A stretch of 64,000 bases of DNA from Anderseniella sp963759095 (lineage in GTDB: Bacteria > Pseudomonadota > Alphaproteobacteria > Rhizobiales > Aestuariivirgaceae), in contig CAVWYF010000030.1 of assembly GCA_963759095.1 (NCBI GenBank), forward strand, positions 62,001 through 126,000, given 5' to 3'. The position numbers and the translations under genes were made by a program. Of this stretch, positions 26,342 through 35,695 are shown piece after piece (within the stretch, counting starts at the first letter, position 1; every line of letters begins with the position of its first letter). Under the pieces are notes generated by a model. It made no database searches. It saw only the letters and a program-made list of their open reading frames with translations, and had not been told where the DNA came from.

Positions 26342-27030
26342 TGTTGCAGATTTCCTTTTGAACTGGATGTCTCTACCTGCGTGGCAGGCGGGCTGTCTTG
26401 CGTCGCTGCAGAATTGAATATCGCACGAACCCGCGCTTTGAAAGTCACATGTTCGCCGTTGTTGGTAACATCGACACCGGTGGACCTGATCTCTCCGCCA
26501 TCCATTATCACGACTATCTCGGCTTGTGAGGTCAACGCCTTCTGCTTCACGTCAATGTCTGCGGTGTCCATATTGGCAGTAAACGTGTCCGCCAGCTTGA
26601 TGGATACATCACCCGACAGGCGCAAGGACTTGTCCTTGGAGTTGAACAGACCGGTATTGGCGGTCACGTCCATGGCGCGCCCGTCAGTGCGCCTGAGCAG
26701 GCCGGTGACCTGCCGCATGTGGACAAGGTTCGGCTGCTCCTTGTCCTGGCTGGCTTCCACGGCAGCGATTTTGTAGGGCTGCTGATCATTGTCGAAGCCG
26801 GCAACCTCTGAGCCCTGCACGGCAAACCGTTCCTGCTCCGATGCCTGTTTTGGCGTGGCTACCGGCGCGGCTGGTTGCGGGCTGGTCACTGTTTCGATGT
26901 CGAAACCCGATGCCTGCATCAGAAAAACCCCGAACACGCCGGCAGCAGCAAGCACGAACAACCACACCATGATGGCAGGCCCGCGCCGCCTGCGTCTGAT
27001 GGTTGGTCGTGCCCGTCTGCTAGGTATCAT
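26338..27030 (-). CDS. lptC: LPS export protein LptC
   Basis: 230-aa single-pass inner-membrane protein. Arg-rich N-terminus (RRARPTIRRRRRG), one membrane helix (MVWLFVLAAAGVFGVFLMQA), then a periplasmic LptC/OstA-like repeat region (MDVTANTGLFNSKDKSLRLSGDVSIKL, DIDVKQKALTSQAEIVV). Receives LPS from LptBFG and passes it to LptA. Position between rnd and lptA is standard in Hyphomicrobiales. Confidence 0.88.
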   Translation of the reverse strand: MIPSRRARPTIRRRRRGPAIMVWLFVLAAAGVFGVFLMQASGFDIETVTSPQPAAPVATPKQASEQERFAVQGSEVAGFDNDQQPYKIAAVEASQDKEQPNLVHMRQVTGLLRRTDGRAMDVTANTGLFNSKDKSLRLSGDVSIKLADTFTANMDTADIDVKQKALTSQAEIVVIMDGGEIRSTGVDVTNNGEHVTFKARVRAIFNSAATQDSPPATQVETSSSKGNLQQ

Positions 27031-27139
27031 TGCCGTTTTCTCCCCCTTTCATCCGGAACATACCGGACAGAACTAGGGACTGTCATGCCTTTTGCCCGGA
27101 AAATCTTGCCGAATAAAGGCGGACGCAACCGGCCTTGCC

Positions 27140-27754
27140 TCACGAATGGGCAAAAATGTCCTCGTTTGGCCAGCCGGCAAGGTCGAGGCCGGCACGGGTC
27201 GGCAGGAAGTCAAAACACGCCTGGGCAAGCTCTGCACGGTCTTCACGGCGCAGCATCTGGTCCAGCCTGACCTTGAGTTCGTGCAGGTAAATCACGTCAA
27301 GTGCTGCATACTGCTTCTGGGCATCCGACAAAACCGGCGTGCCCCAGTCGGAGCTTTGTTGCTGTTTCGACATTTCAATGCCCAACATCTCGCGCACCAG
27401 GTCTTTCAGACCATGCCTGTCGGTATAGGTGCGGGCCAGCCGCGAGGCGATCTTGGTGCAGTAGACAGGTGACGTATCCACGTCAAGATAGGCTTTCAGC
27501 ATGCCGACATCAAAGCGCGCATAGTGGAAGATCTTGGTGACGTTGGCATCTTCCATCAGCGCTTTCAGGCGAGGCGCATGATAGGTTTTGCGATCAAGTT
27601 GCACCAGATGCGCATCATCATCTCCGGCGGAAAGCTGCACCACGCACAGCTTGTCACGGTTGGCGTGCAATCCCATGGTTTCGGTATCAACGGCCACGCT
27701 TGATCCGAAATCCAGTCCGTCGGGCAGATCGCCCTGATGAATTCTCACTGCCAT
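27140..27754 (-). CDS. Ribonuclease D-like 3'-5' exonuclease
   Basis: 204-aa DEDD exonuclease consisting of the catalytic domain only, without the HRDC domains of full RNase D. Exo I DTETMG, exo II HYARFDVGML and exo III YAALDVIYLHEL are all present, so activity is expected. The short form next to lptC is typical of alphaproteobacteria. Likely trims small RNAs; exact substrate unknown. 109 nt separate it from lptC. Confidence 0.88.
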   Translation of the reverse strand: MAVRIHQGDLPDGLDFGSSVAVDTETMGLHANRDKLCVVQLSAGDDDAHLVQLDRKTYHAPRLKALMEDANVTKIFHYARFDVGMLKAYLDVDTSPVYCTKIASRLARTYTDRHGLKDLVREMLGIEMSKQQQSSDWGTPVLSDAQKQYAALDVIYLHELKVRLDQMLRREDRAELAQACFDFLPTRAGLDLAGWPNEDIFAHS

Positions 27755-27851
27755 TTTTGCTCTGTGCCTTGCTTGTCTGAACGCGATTTATCCATGGGCT
27801 ATAACACAAGCCGCCTCATTGGCAACACTTCGCTGACGGCGCCACGCTGCG

Positions 27852-28622
27852 TCAGCTGGCGGGCAGGCCAACCCTGGCGCGGCCCTCATCGCTTTTCAGG
27901 GAAAAGTCCTGTCCGGCAAATTCGTCAGCGCCCTCCTTGCACAGCCACACGATCGCCTTGCCGACCCAGTCGGCGGGAATGTGGACCGACGGATCCAGCT
28001 GGCTCACCGGATTGATGCCCGATGCCTTGATGGATACTTGCATATCGGTTGCCACCGTGCCGGGGCTGAGGCCTACAACACGAATACCCTTGCCGGCATA
28101 TTCCTTGTCTGCACACCGCGTCAGCATCAGTGCCGCTGCCTTGGACGAACAATAGTGACTCCAGCCCTCCATGGGCCCGTAAGCCGCACCTGAGGAAATA
28201 TTGATGATGGTGCCGCCGCCTTGTGCCTCCATCTCCGGGATGGTCGCCCTGAGACCGAAAAACACCCCCTTGTAATTCACATCGGCCACTTTTGCCCATG
28301 CATCGGGATCCGCATCGGCCAGCCGTGAAATCGGATCGATCAGCCCGGCATTGTTGACCAGAATGTCCACCCGGCCGAAGTCCTGTTTGCATTTGGCCAC
28401 CATGGCGGCCACTTGCGGGTAATCGCTGACGTCGCAAGTGATGGTTTCTGACGTGCCGCCGCGGCTGCGAATGTCTTGTGCAACCTCCTCGATTTCTGAT
28501 GATGTTCGTGCCGCCAGCAGAACCGAGACACCCTCTGCGGCAAGCTGTCTGGCTGCTGCTGCACCGATACCACGGCCGGCGCCGGTTACGATGGCGGCTT
28601 TTCCACTGAGTGTGCTGGTCAT
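27852..28622 (-). CDS. SDR family oxidoreductase
   Basis: 256-aa classical short-chain dehydrogenase. Cofactor motif TGAGRGIG at about residue 13, NNAG at ~90, catalytic Ser in INISSG and Tyr/Lys in YCSSK, then LSPGTVATDM. Substrate cannot be told from sequence. Single gene between rnd and a repeat-bearing spacer. Confidence 0.85.
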   Translation of the reverse strand: MTSTLSGKAAIVTGAGRGIGAAAARQLAAEGVSVLLAARTSSEIEEVAQDIRSRGGTSETITCDVSDYPQVAAMVAKCKQDFGRVDILVNNAGLIDPISRLADADPDAWAKVADVNYKGVFFGLRATIPEMEAQGGGTIINISSGAAYGPMEGWSHYCSSKAAALMLTRCADKEYAGKGIRVVGLSPGTVATDMQVSIKASGINPVSQLDPSVHIPADWVGKAIVWLCKEGADEFAGQDFSLKSDEGRARVGLPAS

Positions 28623-28747
28623 GAAAATGGCTCTCTTGTGCAGGTCTGGTTGGGATTATCGGTATCAGATACGAATGTCACAATTGCCAACGCTGTCAGC
28701 GGGAGCAATGCGATCGAATCGGAAACGTAGTTTGAAACATCAAAAAA

Positions 28748-28843
28748 GCATGGGTTCACGTGAATCCATAAAGTCATTCCGGCAATTTGGAAACGGTCAG
28801 GTTTATGGTTTCTGACGGTAACAACCAAAAATTTTCCTGATCC
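28748..28843. repeat. Paired-hairpin intergenic repeat, copy E
   Basis: First hairpin core CATGGGTTCACGTGAATCCAT, then spacer (caatttggaaac) and second palindrome from GGTCAGGTTTATGG to TTCCTGATCC with CGGTAACAACC in the middle. More diverged than copy B. It fills much of the gap between the SDR start and the next gene's 3' end. Confidence 0.7.
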
Positions 28844-28888
28844 ATATGAACAAAACCATGTGTCGGCATAACCAGGCAAACTGGATCG

Positions 28889-29794
28889 TCAAGGCGCTTT
28901 CGCTTTTACCTTGGCATCGGTTTCCGCTACAGAATCCTGCCAGTTCTTGATGCTTGGAATCAGTCCGTCAATGGCTTTTTGGGCCTTGTTTGCATCATCC
29001 TGGTTACCTGCCGCCAAGGCCTCTGCCTTCAGCTTTTTTTGCACATCTAGGTCCATTTTCAGGTGTTTGATGAAGTCCAGAACATTGCTCCGGATAATCC
29101 ACCAGGCGTGTTCCTTGTCTCCTGCGTCAGCGTAATCCTTTAGTTTCTGAAGCGGCTTCGAAGCTTCTGCCAGCTCGTTGTCGGCCTTCGCCAGTTGTTT
29201 TTCCACAGCATCAATACGCTTGTCGTTTTCCGGCGATTGCTGTTTTTTTTCCAGCTTTTCCAGCTTTGCCTCCAGGCCTTTCACCTCGTTTTCCGCAGGC
29301 TTGATGCGCTTGTCATAAATGGATTGTTTCAAATCATAGCAGGTGCCCAGATCGCCCACAGAAGCACCCCCCAGCCATGGGTTTTTGCCCCATTTGAATG
29401 ACGGCAACAAAGGCCCCCACCATAACGCTCCGGCATACAGGGTGGACAGGAAGGCCAGCGAAACCTTAACTGAGGTTGAGGGCGCGGATTTTTCCAACCA
29501 TTCAGGCTGCAGTCCGGACTGCATCAGGGCGTTCAGCGCCTTTGGGTCAAGGCCAGCTATATCGTTGAGGTCAGAGTATTGCGTGAATGCGCCAAGCTTG
29601 CCGCGCCTTTCCAGAATGGCGCCAGCGGCTTCCTCGGCATTCGGTACCAAATCGGCAAGCGCACTGGACAAGGATGGTGCACTGTGACGAGGGTCGTTGA
29701 GGAACATGATAACGTCATGATCAGCTTTCAGTTCTGCTGACAATGCAAGATTCGCCGTTGATTCCAATTGCTCTTTGAAGTCCGGTTCTGGCAT
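28889..29794 (-). CDS. Hypothetical protein: HhH-like N-terminus, membrane helix, coiled coil
   Basis: 301 aa, not recognised as a named family. Residues ~60-95 (ILERRGKLGAFTQYSDL, NDIAGLDPKALNALM) resemble the helix-hairpin-helix found in ComEA and type II secretion K proteins. A hydrophobic segment follows (KVSLAFLSTLYAGALWWGPLL, about 110-130), then a Lys/Glu-rich coiled coil (~165-235) and a Lys-rich helical tail. No signal peptide, so the coiled coil may be either side of the membrane. Single gene flanked by repeat copy E and tRNA-Leu; codon use looks similar to neighbours. Confidence 0.6.
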   Translation of the reverse strand: MPEPDFKEQLESTANLALSAELKADHDVIMFLNDPRHSAPSLSSALADLVPNAEEAAGAILERRGKLGAFTQYSDLNDIAGLDPKALNALMQSGLQPEWLEKSAPSTSVKVSLAFLSTLYAGALWWGPLLPSFKWGKNPWLGGASVGDLGTCYDLKQSIYDKRIKPAENEVKGLEAKLEKLEKKQQSPENDKRIDAVEKQLAKADNELAEASKPLQKLKDYADAGDKEHAWWIIRSNVLDFIKHLKMDLDVQKKLKAEALAAGNQDDANKAQKAIDGLIPSIKNWQDSVAETDAKVKAKAP

Positions 29795-30045
29795 GGGAGT
29801 TCCTTTCGCACTGGTTGCAAAACACCCCCTATGCCGGGCAGTACGGAAAGTACCCCAAGCATCTGTTTTGGTCCCTATATCATTTTCTTGACGTCAGGAC
29901 CAGTAATGGCCGGATGCGGTCACTGGCAGTTGCAGCCAATAGGTTGCAGCCTTTAGAATGGAAGGTATTTGGGAATTTTGCAGGCAGGGAGAATGAACAG
30001 AACGACAGCCGTTCAGTCATGTCCGGCAATTCAATCTGGATTTTT

Positions 30046-30132
30046 TGGTGCCCAGGAGAAGACTCGAACTTCCACTTCCTTTCGGAAACTAGCACCTGAA
30101 GCTAGCGCGTCTACCAATTCCGCCACCTGGGC
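30046..30132 (-). tRNA. tRNA-Leu (anticodon CAG)
   Basis: Reading the minus strand: acceptor GCCCAGG pairs with CCTGGGC; D arm GCGGAATTGGTAGACGCGC; anticodon stem CTAGC/GCTAG around loop TTCAGGT with anticodon CAG; long variable arm (TTTCCGAAAGGAA) typical of class II leucine tRNAs; T arm with GTTCGAGTC. CCA is encoded (30046-30048). It reads the common CTG codon. Confidence 0.96.
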
Positions 30133-30376
30133 CCAAATGCAGCTTTTCTGGACAGAAAAGCCAGCAGGCAGGCGCACTCATAGTTGGACCCAAGGCAGCT
30201 TGTCAACCGGCGTTTGATGCAATTCCTGGCCGCCGGCGGAATAAGTGTGGCATGATGAATTTCGGGTTGTGGCATCAAGGGTCTTTAAAAGCCCGCAGCT
30301 GATCGCTAAAACCCTCACAATCAAGCAAAGGCGCACAGCTTGTTTTGTAGCTGTTTCAAAGGCGAATTGAACCGAC

Positions 30377-31342
30377 ATGACCGCATCTTCAAAGCTCGTA
30401 ACAATCATTGGCGGATCAGGTTTTCTTGGCCGCCATATCACCCGTGCCCTGGCGCGACAAGGGCACCGCATTCGGGTCGCGGTCAGGCGTCCTGACCTCG
30501 CCGGGCATGTGCAACCGCTGGGGACACCGGGCCAGATCATGCCGGTGCAGGCCAATCTGCGCTATCCTGAATCGGTTGAGGCAGCTTGCGCCGGGTCTGA
30601 TGTGGTGATCAATCTGGTCGGCGTGTTGTTTTCGTCAGGCGGTCAGACATTTTCAGCGCTGCATGCTCATGGAGCCCGGGTCGCAGCGCGCGCGGCTAAG
30701 AATGCCGGTGCTGCGCAGTTCATACAAATGTCGGCAATCGGTGCTGACGAAAGCTCGGCATCCGAATATGCCCGCACCAAGGCTGAAGGCGAAGCAGCAG
30801 CGCGCGAGGAATTTCCCGGTGCGACCATTATCAGGCCGTCAATCGTGTTTGGCCCGGAGGATAATTTCTTCAACCAGTTTGCCGCCATGGCGCGGTTTTC
30901 TCCGGTCCTGCCGCTGATCGGCGGCGGTGAAACCAAATTCCAGCCGGTGTTTGTCGGCGATGTTGCCGAGGCCATCGCGAAGCTGGTTGCAACCGGCAAT
31001 GGTAATGGAAAAACCTGGGAATTCGGCGGGCCTGCGCAACGCAGCTTCAGGGAACTGCTGGAATATGTGGTTGAAGTGACCGGCCGCAAGCGCCTTCTGG
31101 TACCGGTTCCGTTTGCCGCTGCCCGCATCATGGGAACCGTTTTGGGCTTGCTGCCCAGTCCGGTGCTGACGTCGGATCAGGTCAATCTGTTGAAATCGGA
31201 CAATGTCGTTTCAGATGCCGCTGTTGCTGAAGGCCGCACGCTGGAAGGTCTCGGTATCAAGCCGGAACCGATTGAAGCCATTGTGCCGGGTTATCTGTAT
31301 CGCTACCGCAAGGCCGGCCAGTTCTCCGCCCCGGTTATCTGA
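30377..31342 (+). CDS. NDUFA9-like NAD(P)-binding protein (complex I accessory subunit family)
   Basis: 321-aa atypical extended SDR. Rossmann motif GGSGFLGRH at 12-20, then VNLVGVL, MSAIGADESSASEYARTKAEGE (partial YxxxK site) and RPSIVFGPED. This family includes NDUFA9 of mitochondrial complex I, and alphaproteobacterial members are annotated the same way. Role in bacteria may be NADPH binding and assembly of respiratory complex I or quinone metabolism; not proven by sequence. The stop codon shares one base with the next gene's start (TGATG), indicating coupling. Confidence 0.85.
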   Translation: MTASSKLVTIIGGSGFLGRHITRALARQGHRIRVAVRRPDLAGHVQPLGTPGQIMPVQANLRYPESVEAACAGSDVVINLVGVLFSSGGQTFSALHAHGARVAARAAKNAGAAQFIQMSAIGADESSASEYARTKAEGEAAAREEFPGATIIRPSIVFGPEDNFFNQFAAMARFSPVLPLIGGGETKFQPVFVGDVAEAIAKLVATGNGNGKTWEFGGPAQRSFRELLEYVVEVTGRKRLLVPVPFAAARIMGTVLGLLPSPVLTSDQVNLLKSDNVVSDAAVAEGRTLEGLGIKPEPIEAIVPGYLYRYRKAGQFSAPVI

Positions 31343-32061
31343 TGCCGGCCAGGCGCCTTGCAAGTTTCCTGCTGGCGTCGGTATTGCTGTCATCTGGTGC
31401 GGGCGGGCAAAGCTTGCAGCCGGTTGACCTTGAACTGGTTCTCGCAGTCGACACGTCCACCAGTGTGGATCCGCAGGAATTTGCCTTGCAGTCGCAAGGT
31501 CTGGCCGAAGCCTTCCTGCATCCCGATGTGGTTGCCGCCATTCGCTTTGCCGGCAATCAGGGCGTTGCCGTCACCCTTGTCCAGTGGGCGGGTGAAGCCC
31601 GCCAGGCCACGGCGGTTCACTGGCATGTGGTGCGCGATGGCCGCACCGCAGCGGAATTGTCGGCGAAAATTTCTGCCTCGCCACGAGCCATCAGAGGTCT
31701 GACCGATATTGCCGGTGCCATCGGGTTTTCAGTCAATTCCATAGAGGCGAACAAGTATCTCGGTGCGCGCCGGGTTATTGATATTTCAGGTGACGGATCC
31801 AGCGATGCGCGCCGGTCCGAAGCAGCGCGTGATTCCGCCAATGCACGCGGCATCACCATCAATGGTCTGGTGATCCATAATAAGGACATTGATCTTGGCG
31901 AGCTGGCCAACATTGATCTTCGCGAGCACTACGCTAATCATGTCATTGGCGGGCCTGGTTCGTTCATGATGACGGCGAAAAACTTTGACGATTTTCGCAG
32001 TGCCATCCGCGCCAAACTGGTGCGGGAAATAACCGGACCGGTGTCAGCGGCAGTTGATTGA
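31342..32061 (+). CDS. DUF1194 von Willebrand A-like exported protein
   Basis: 239 aa. Signal peptide (RRLASFLLASVLLSSGAGG), then a VWA-type fold with the MIDAS-like DTSTSVD near residue 35, TLVQWAGEA, RVIDISGDGSSD and a late Met/Thr-rich strand. DUF1194 is frequent in Hyphomicrobiales and Rhodobacterales; function unknown, probably periplasmic metal-dependent protein binding. Coupled to the preceding NDUFA9-like gene by a one-base overlap; convergent with uppP (11-nt gap). Confidence 0.82.
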   Translation: MPARRLASFLLASVLLSSGAGGQSLQPVDLELVLAVDTSTSVDPQEFALQSQGLAEAFLHPDVVAAIRFAGNQGVAVTLVQWAGEARQATAVHWHVVRDGRTAAELSAKISASPRAIRGLTDIAGAIGFSVNSIEANKYLGARRVIDISGDGSSDARRSEAARDSANARGITINGLVIHNKDIDLGELANIDLREHYANHVIGGPGSFMMTAKNFDDFRSAIRAKLVREITGPVSAAVD

Positions 32062-32072
32062 GCTTGCAGGTT

Positions 32073-32891
32073 TTAGCCGGCTGCTGCGAAGAACCCGGTA
32101 TGAACCAGGTACAGGAGTCCGGCGCCCAGCAACAGCCGGTAGATCACGAAGCTGGTCAGGGAATACCGCTTGACGATTGCCATCAGGAACCAGATGGCAG
32201 CAAGCGCGGTAAAGAATGTCAGGATACCGGTCATTATGGCATCGCCGGAAATGGTGGCGCCATCCGATATCGCTTCGCCCAACACCAGCACGCCGGCACC
32301 GGCAATGGCCGGAATGCCGACCAGGAAAGAAAACCGGGCTGCTTCAGAGCGCTGGAAACCCATAAAGCGCGCTGCAGTCATGGTGATGCCGGAGCGGCTG
32401 GTGCCGGGAATGATGGCAACGGCCTGCGCCAGTCCGATGATCAGGGCCGGCATGAAGGTCATGTTCTCCATGGCCTTGATGTGTTTGCCGAACCGGTCCG
32501 CAATATACATCAAAATGCCAAAGATAATGGCGTTCCAGGCAACGATTTCCGGGCCGCGCACCGCATCAATCACGCCTGTCTTCTTGACGAACAGGCCAAA
32601 TGCAACTGCCGGAACGGTTGCAACGACAATCAGCAGACCGAGACGGCCATGGTTGGTCATGCGGCCGCGCAGCAGGTTCAGTCCGCCCACGGTCAGGGCC
32701 AGAACATCGCGCCAGAAATACGTGATCACTGCCAGGAATGAGCCCATGTGAACCATCACATCGACAATAAGGCCCTGATCTTTCCACCCTGTCAGTGCTG
32801 GAACCAGTATCAGGTGGCCTGAAGATGAGATTGGTAGAAACTCGGTAATTCCCTGAATGACGGCCAGTACGATGATTTGTTCCAGAAACAT
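32073..32891 (-). CDS. uppP: Undecaprenyl-diphosphatase
   Basis: 272-aa polytopic inner-membrane BacA/UppP enzyme that recycles undecaprenyl pyrophosphate for peptidoglycan and polysaccharide synthesis. Motif 1 QGITEFLPISSSGHL near the N-terminus and motif 2 IPGTSRSGITMTAARFMGF carry the catalytic Glu, Ser and Arg residues. ATG at 32891 is selected because the first membrane helix (FLEQIIVLAVIQGITEF) begins there; an upstream GTG adds a Ser/Thr-rich, non-conserved leader. Confidence 0.93.
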   Translation of the reverse strand: MFLEQIIVLAVIQGITEFLPISSSGHLILVPALTGWKDQGLIVDVMVHMGSFLAVITYFWRDVLALTVGGLNLLRGRMTNHGRLGLLIVVATVPAVAFGLFVKKTGVIDAVRGPEIVAWNAIIFGILMYIADRFGKHIKAMENMTFMPALIIGLAQAVAIIPGTSRSGITMTAARFMGFQRSEAARFSFLVGIPAIAGAGVLVLGEAISDGATISGDAIMTGILTFFTALAAIWFLMAIVKRYSLTSFVIYRLLLGAGLLYLVHTGFFAAAG

Positions 32892-33024
32892 GCAGTTGAT
32901 CCCTGTTGACGTTGCGCTAGCACTGGCCACAACTTAGCTTTACTAAGATAATACCTAGGGTTGCGAATCGCTTGCAACCGGTTCGGCTTTTGGCCCTCAT
33001 ATCAGACTTTTTGGTGACCGCGCT

Positions 33025-33711
33025 ATGGTGCGTCTTTTGCATTTTTCTCTGGATCCGTTTTCACGGCGCATCAGGCTATCGCTTGCCGAAATGGGGCTGG
33101 CGGCGGAACTGGACGAGGAACGCCCCTGGGAGATGCGTGAGGCCTTTCTCGACATGAATCCGTCCGGCACCTTGCCGGTCCTGATCGATCAGGACGGGAC
33201 GGTGTGCGCCGGTGTTGAAGCCGTTGGCGGGTATCTGGACGAGCAATGGCCGCTTGAAACCGGTTCCTTGTGGGGAACCAACCCTGTGGTGCGCGCCGAA
33301 GTGCGAAGACTGTTGGCCTGGTTTGACGGCAAGTTTCATCACGAGGTCACTTCGCCTTTGCTTATGGAAAAAGTGGTGCGCCGTTTCGTTTCTGCATCGC
33401 AAGGCGGCGGTGCACCGAAAATGAACCGGGTGCGCTCGGCGCTGGAGGCGTTGCGCACCCATCTGGCTTACATCAACGCACTGGCGCAGGCCCGCAACCT
33501 GCTGGTCGGCGACGACCTGACCGTGGCAGACCTGGCAGCAGCATCGCATTTGTCGGTGGCCGATTATCTTGGTGATATCTCGTGGGATGACGTGCCGGAT
33601 GCCAAGGCCTGGTATCAGCGCATAAAATCCAGGCCGTCATTCCGCTCATTGCTGGCGGATCAGGTGCGCGGCATGCCGCCGTCTTCGCAGTACTCCGAGC
33701 TCGACTTCTGA
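33025..33711 (+). CDS. Glutathione S-transferase family protein
   Basis: 228-aa soluble GST. Thioredoxin-like N-terminal domain with LLHFSLDPFSRRIRLSLAE, cis-Pro in GTLPVLID, and the start of the helical domain at ~85; the C-terminal N-capping motif region is LLVGDDLTVADLAAASHL. In rhizobia a GST is commonly found directly upstream of queG, as here (12-nt gap). Substrate unknown. Confidence 0.87.
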   Translation: MVRLLHFSLDPFSRRIRLSLAEMGLAAELDEERPWEMREAFLDMNPSGTLPVLIDQDGTVCAGVEAVGGYLDEQWPLETGSLWGTNPVVRAEVRRLLAWFDGKFHHEVTSPLLMEKVVRRFVSASQGGGAPKMNRVRSALEALRTHLAYINALAQARNLLVGDDLTVADLAAASHLSVADYLGDISWDDVPDAKAWYQRIKSRPSFRSLLADQVRGMPPSSQYSELDF

Positions 33712-33723
33712 TAGTCTCGCTGT

Positions 33724-34836
33724 ATGGCTCCGTCTATTGAAACACAATTGCGACAGCGCGCCGGTGACCTTGGGTTTTGCGAACTGCGCATCACTCAGGC
33801 CAGCCTGCCTGCTGAAACAGGACAGCGGCTCCGGCAAGCTGTCGGCGACGGCCATCACGCCAGCATGGACTGGCTGGAATCCACGCTGGACAGGCGCAGC
33901 TCTCCCGATGCCATGTGGGCCGGTGCCAGAAGCTGCATCATGCTGGCCATGTCCTACACGCCTGAAATGGATGTCATGGCGCGGCTCGAAGATGGTTCGA
34001 GTGGTGTGATTTCAACCTATGCGCTGGGCCGCGACTATCATGACGTCATCAAGGGCAGGTTGAAAACACTTGCCGGGTGGCTCGCAGCACAAACCGAACA
34101 AGACGTGAAAGTGTTTGTCGACACAGCCCCCCTGATGGAAAAGCCGCTGGCCCAGCGTGCCGGGCTTGGCTGGCAGGGCAAGCACACAAATCTCGTGTCG
34201 CGCGAGCACGGGTCGTGGGTTTTTCTCGGCGCCATCCTGTCTGCGGCGGACCTGACGCCCGACGAGGCCGAAGTGGATCATTGCGGGTCCTGCACGTCAT
34301 GCCTCGATGTATGTCCGACCAACGCGTTTCCGGCACCCTACCGGCTCGATGCACGGCGTTGCATTTCCTATCTCACCATCGAGCACAAGGGCCATATCGA
34401 GCTTGAGTTTCGCAAAGCCATGGGCAACCGCATCTATGGTTGCGACGATTGCCTTGCCGTATGCCCGTGGAACAAGTTTGCCGGTGAAGCGCGCGAGGCA
34501 AGGCTGGCTGCGCGGGCTGACCTTGTCTCGCCGCCGCTTGCGGATCTGGCCGCACTGGACGACCACGGGTTCAGGACCCTGTTTTCCGGGTCGCCGGTCA
34601 AGCGCATCGGGCGTGATCGTTTTGTGCGCAATGTCATGATTGCAGTTGGTAATTCCGGGGACGTGAATCTGATCCCGTGTGCAGCAAAGTTGCTGGACGA
34701 GGCGTCCGCGGAAGTTCGGGCCATGGCCATATGGGCATTGTCCAGGCTGCTGCCGCAAGACGAGTTTGCACAGCTGGTCTCGGCTCACGCTGCCGATGAA
34801 CCCGATGAAGATGTAAGAAGGGAATGGTATGTCTGA
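33724..34836 (+). CDS. queG: Epoxyqueuosine reductase
   Basis: 370-aa cobalamin- and [4Fe-4S]-dependent enzyme for the last step of queuosine tRNA modification. Two ferredoxin-like clusters are visible: CGSCTSCLDVCPTNAF and CDDCLAVCPWNKF. Family motifs FVDTAPLMEKPLAQRAGLGWQGKHTNL and RRCISYLTIEHKG lie before or between them, and a HEAT-repeat-like tail (VRAMAIWALSRLL) binds tRNA. The 3' end overlaps the next gene by 8 nt. Confidence 0.95.
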   Translation: MAPSIETQLRQRAGDLGFCELRITQASLPAETGQRLRQAVGDGHHASMDWLESTLDRRSSPDAMWAGARSCIMLAMSYTPEMDVMARLEDGSSGVISTYALGRDYHDVIKGRLKTLAGWLAAQTEQDVKVFVDTAPLMEKPLAQRAGLGWQGKHTNLVSREHGSWVFLGAILSAADLTPDEAEVDHCGSCTSCLDVCPTNAFPAPYRLDARRCISYLTIEHKGHIELEFRKAMGNRIYGCDDCLAVCPWNKFAGEAREARLAARADLVSPPLADLAALDDHGFRTLFSGSPVKRIGRDRFVRNVMIAVGNSGDVNLIPCAAKLLDEASAEVRAMAIWALSRLLPQDEFAQLVSAHAADEPDEDVRREWYV

Positions 34837-35695
34837 AAAACCCGATCACCTGTTGTGCTTTGGTTTCGGATTCTCAGCCCGTGCCCTGGCACAGGCTTTG
34901 CCGCGCGATCAGTGGGCCATCACAGGCACCAGCAGGTCTCTTGAAGGCTGTGAAAAGATCAGGCAGCTCGGGTTTGATGCAGCGCAGTTCAATGATGACA
35001 CGCCGCTCGATACCTCATTGCTGGACGGCGTTACGCATGTTGTTGTGTCGGCCCCGCCCGGCAAGACCGGTGATCCGGTCCTGAAATGTCATGGCCAGCA
35101 TCTTGGCGAGCGGGCAGCGCACATCAAATGGCTGGCTTATCTGTCCACGACCGGTGTCTATGGCGACCGCCAGGGTGGATGGGTTGATGAAACATCGCCG
35201 CTTGCGCCCAGCACCCCGCGCGGCAGCGCCAGGCTGGCTGCTGAAACAGGCTGGCTGGACCTGTGGCGTGACGCTGGTCTGGCTGTTCATCTGTTTCGCC
35301 TGGCGGGGATTTACGGCCCGGGCCGCAACCAGCTTCAATCGCTGAAATCCGGCAAGGCGCGCCGCATTGTCAAGCAGGGCCAGGTGTTCAGCCGCATTCA
35401 TGTGACAGACATTGCCGGTATCCTGCACGCATCTATGGAAAGGCCCAACCCGGGCAGTGCCTACAATGTGTGTGATGACGAGGCAGCCCCGCCGCAGGAC
35501 GTGGTGGCCTATGCTGCTGATCTGCTGGGCGTCGAACCGCCACCGGAAGTCGCCTTTGAAGAGGCAGACCTGTCGGACATGGCAAAGAGCTTTTACGCGG
35601 AGTCCAAGCGCGTTTCGAACAACAAAGTCAAAACGGAACTGGGCTACAGGTTTATATACCCGACATATCATCAGGGTCTGAAAGCGCTGCTTTAA
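34829..35695 (+). CDS. NAD(P)-dependent epimerase-like SDR protein
   Basis: 288-aa extended SDR related to the YeeZ-type family. N-terminus LLCFGFGFSARALAQAL is a variant Rossmann motif; AYLSTTGVYGDRQGGWVDE carries the Ser/Thr and Tyr site but no canonical YxxxK is obvious; LFRLAGIYGPGRNQL and RIHVTDIAGILHASM follow. It starts inside the queG 3' end (8-nt overlap). Substrate unknown. Convergent with the hydrolase gene (4-nt overlap). Confidence 0.82.
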   Translation: MSEKPDHLLCFGFGFSARALAQALPRDQWAITGTSRSLEGCEKIRQLGFDAAQFNDDTPLDTSLLDGVTHVVVSAPPGKTGDPVLKCHGQHLGERAAHIKWLAYLSTTGVYGDRQGGWVDETSPLAPSTPRGSARLAAETGWLDLWRDAGLAVHLFRLAGIYGPGRNQLQSLKSGKARRIVKQGQVFSRIHVTDIAGILHASMERPNPGSAYNVCDDEAAPPQDVVAYAADLLGVEPPPEVAFEEADLSDMAKSFYAESKRVSNNKVKTELGYRFIYPTYHQGLKALL

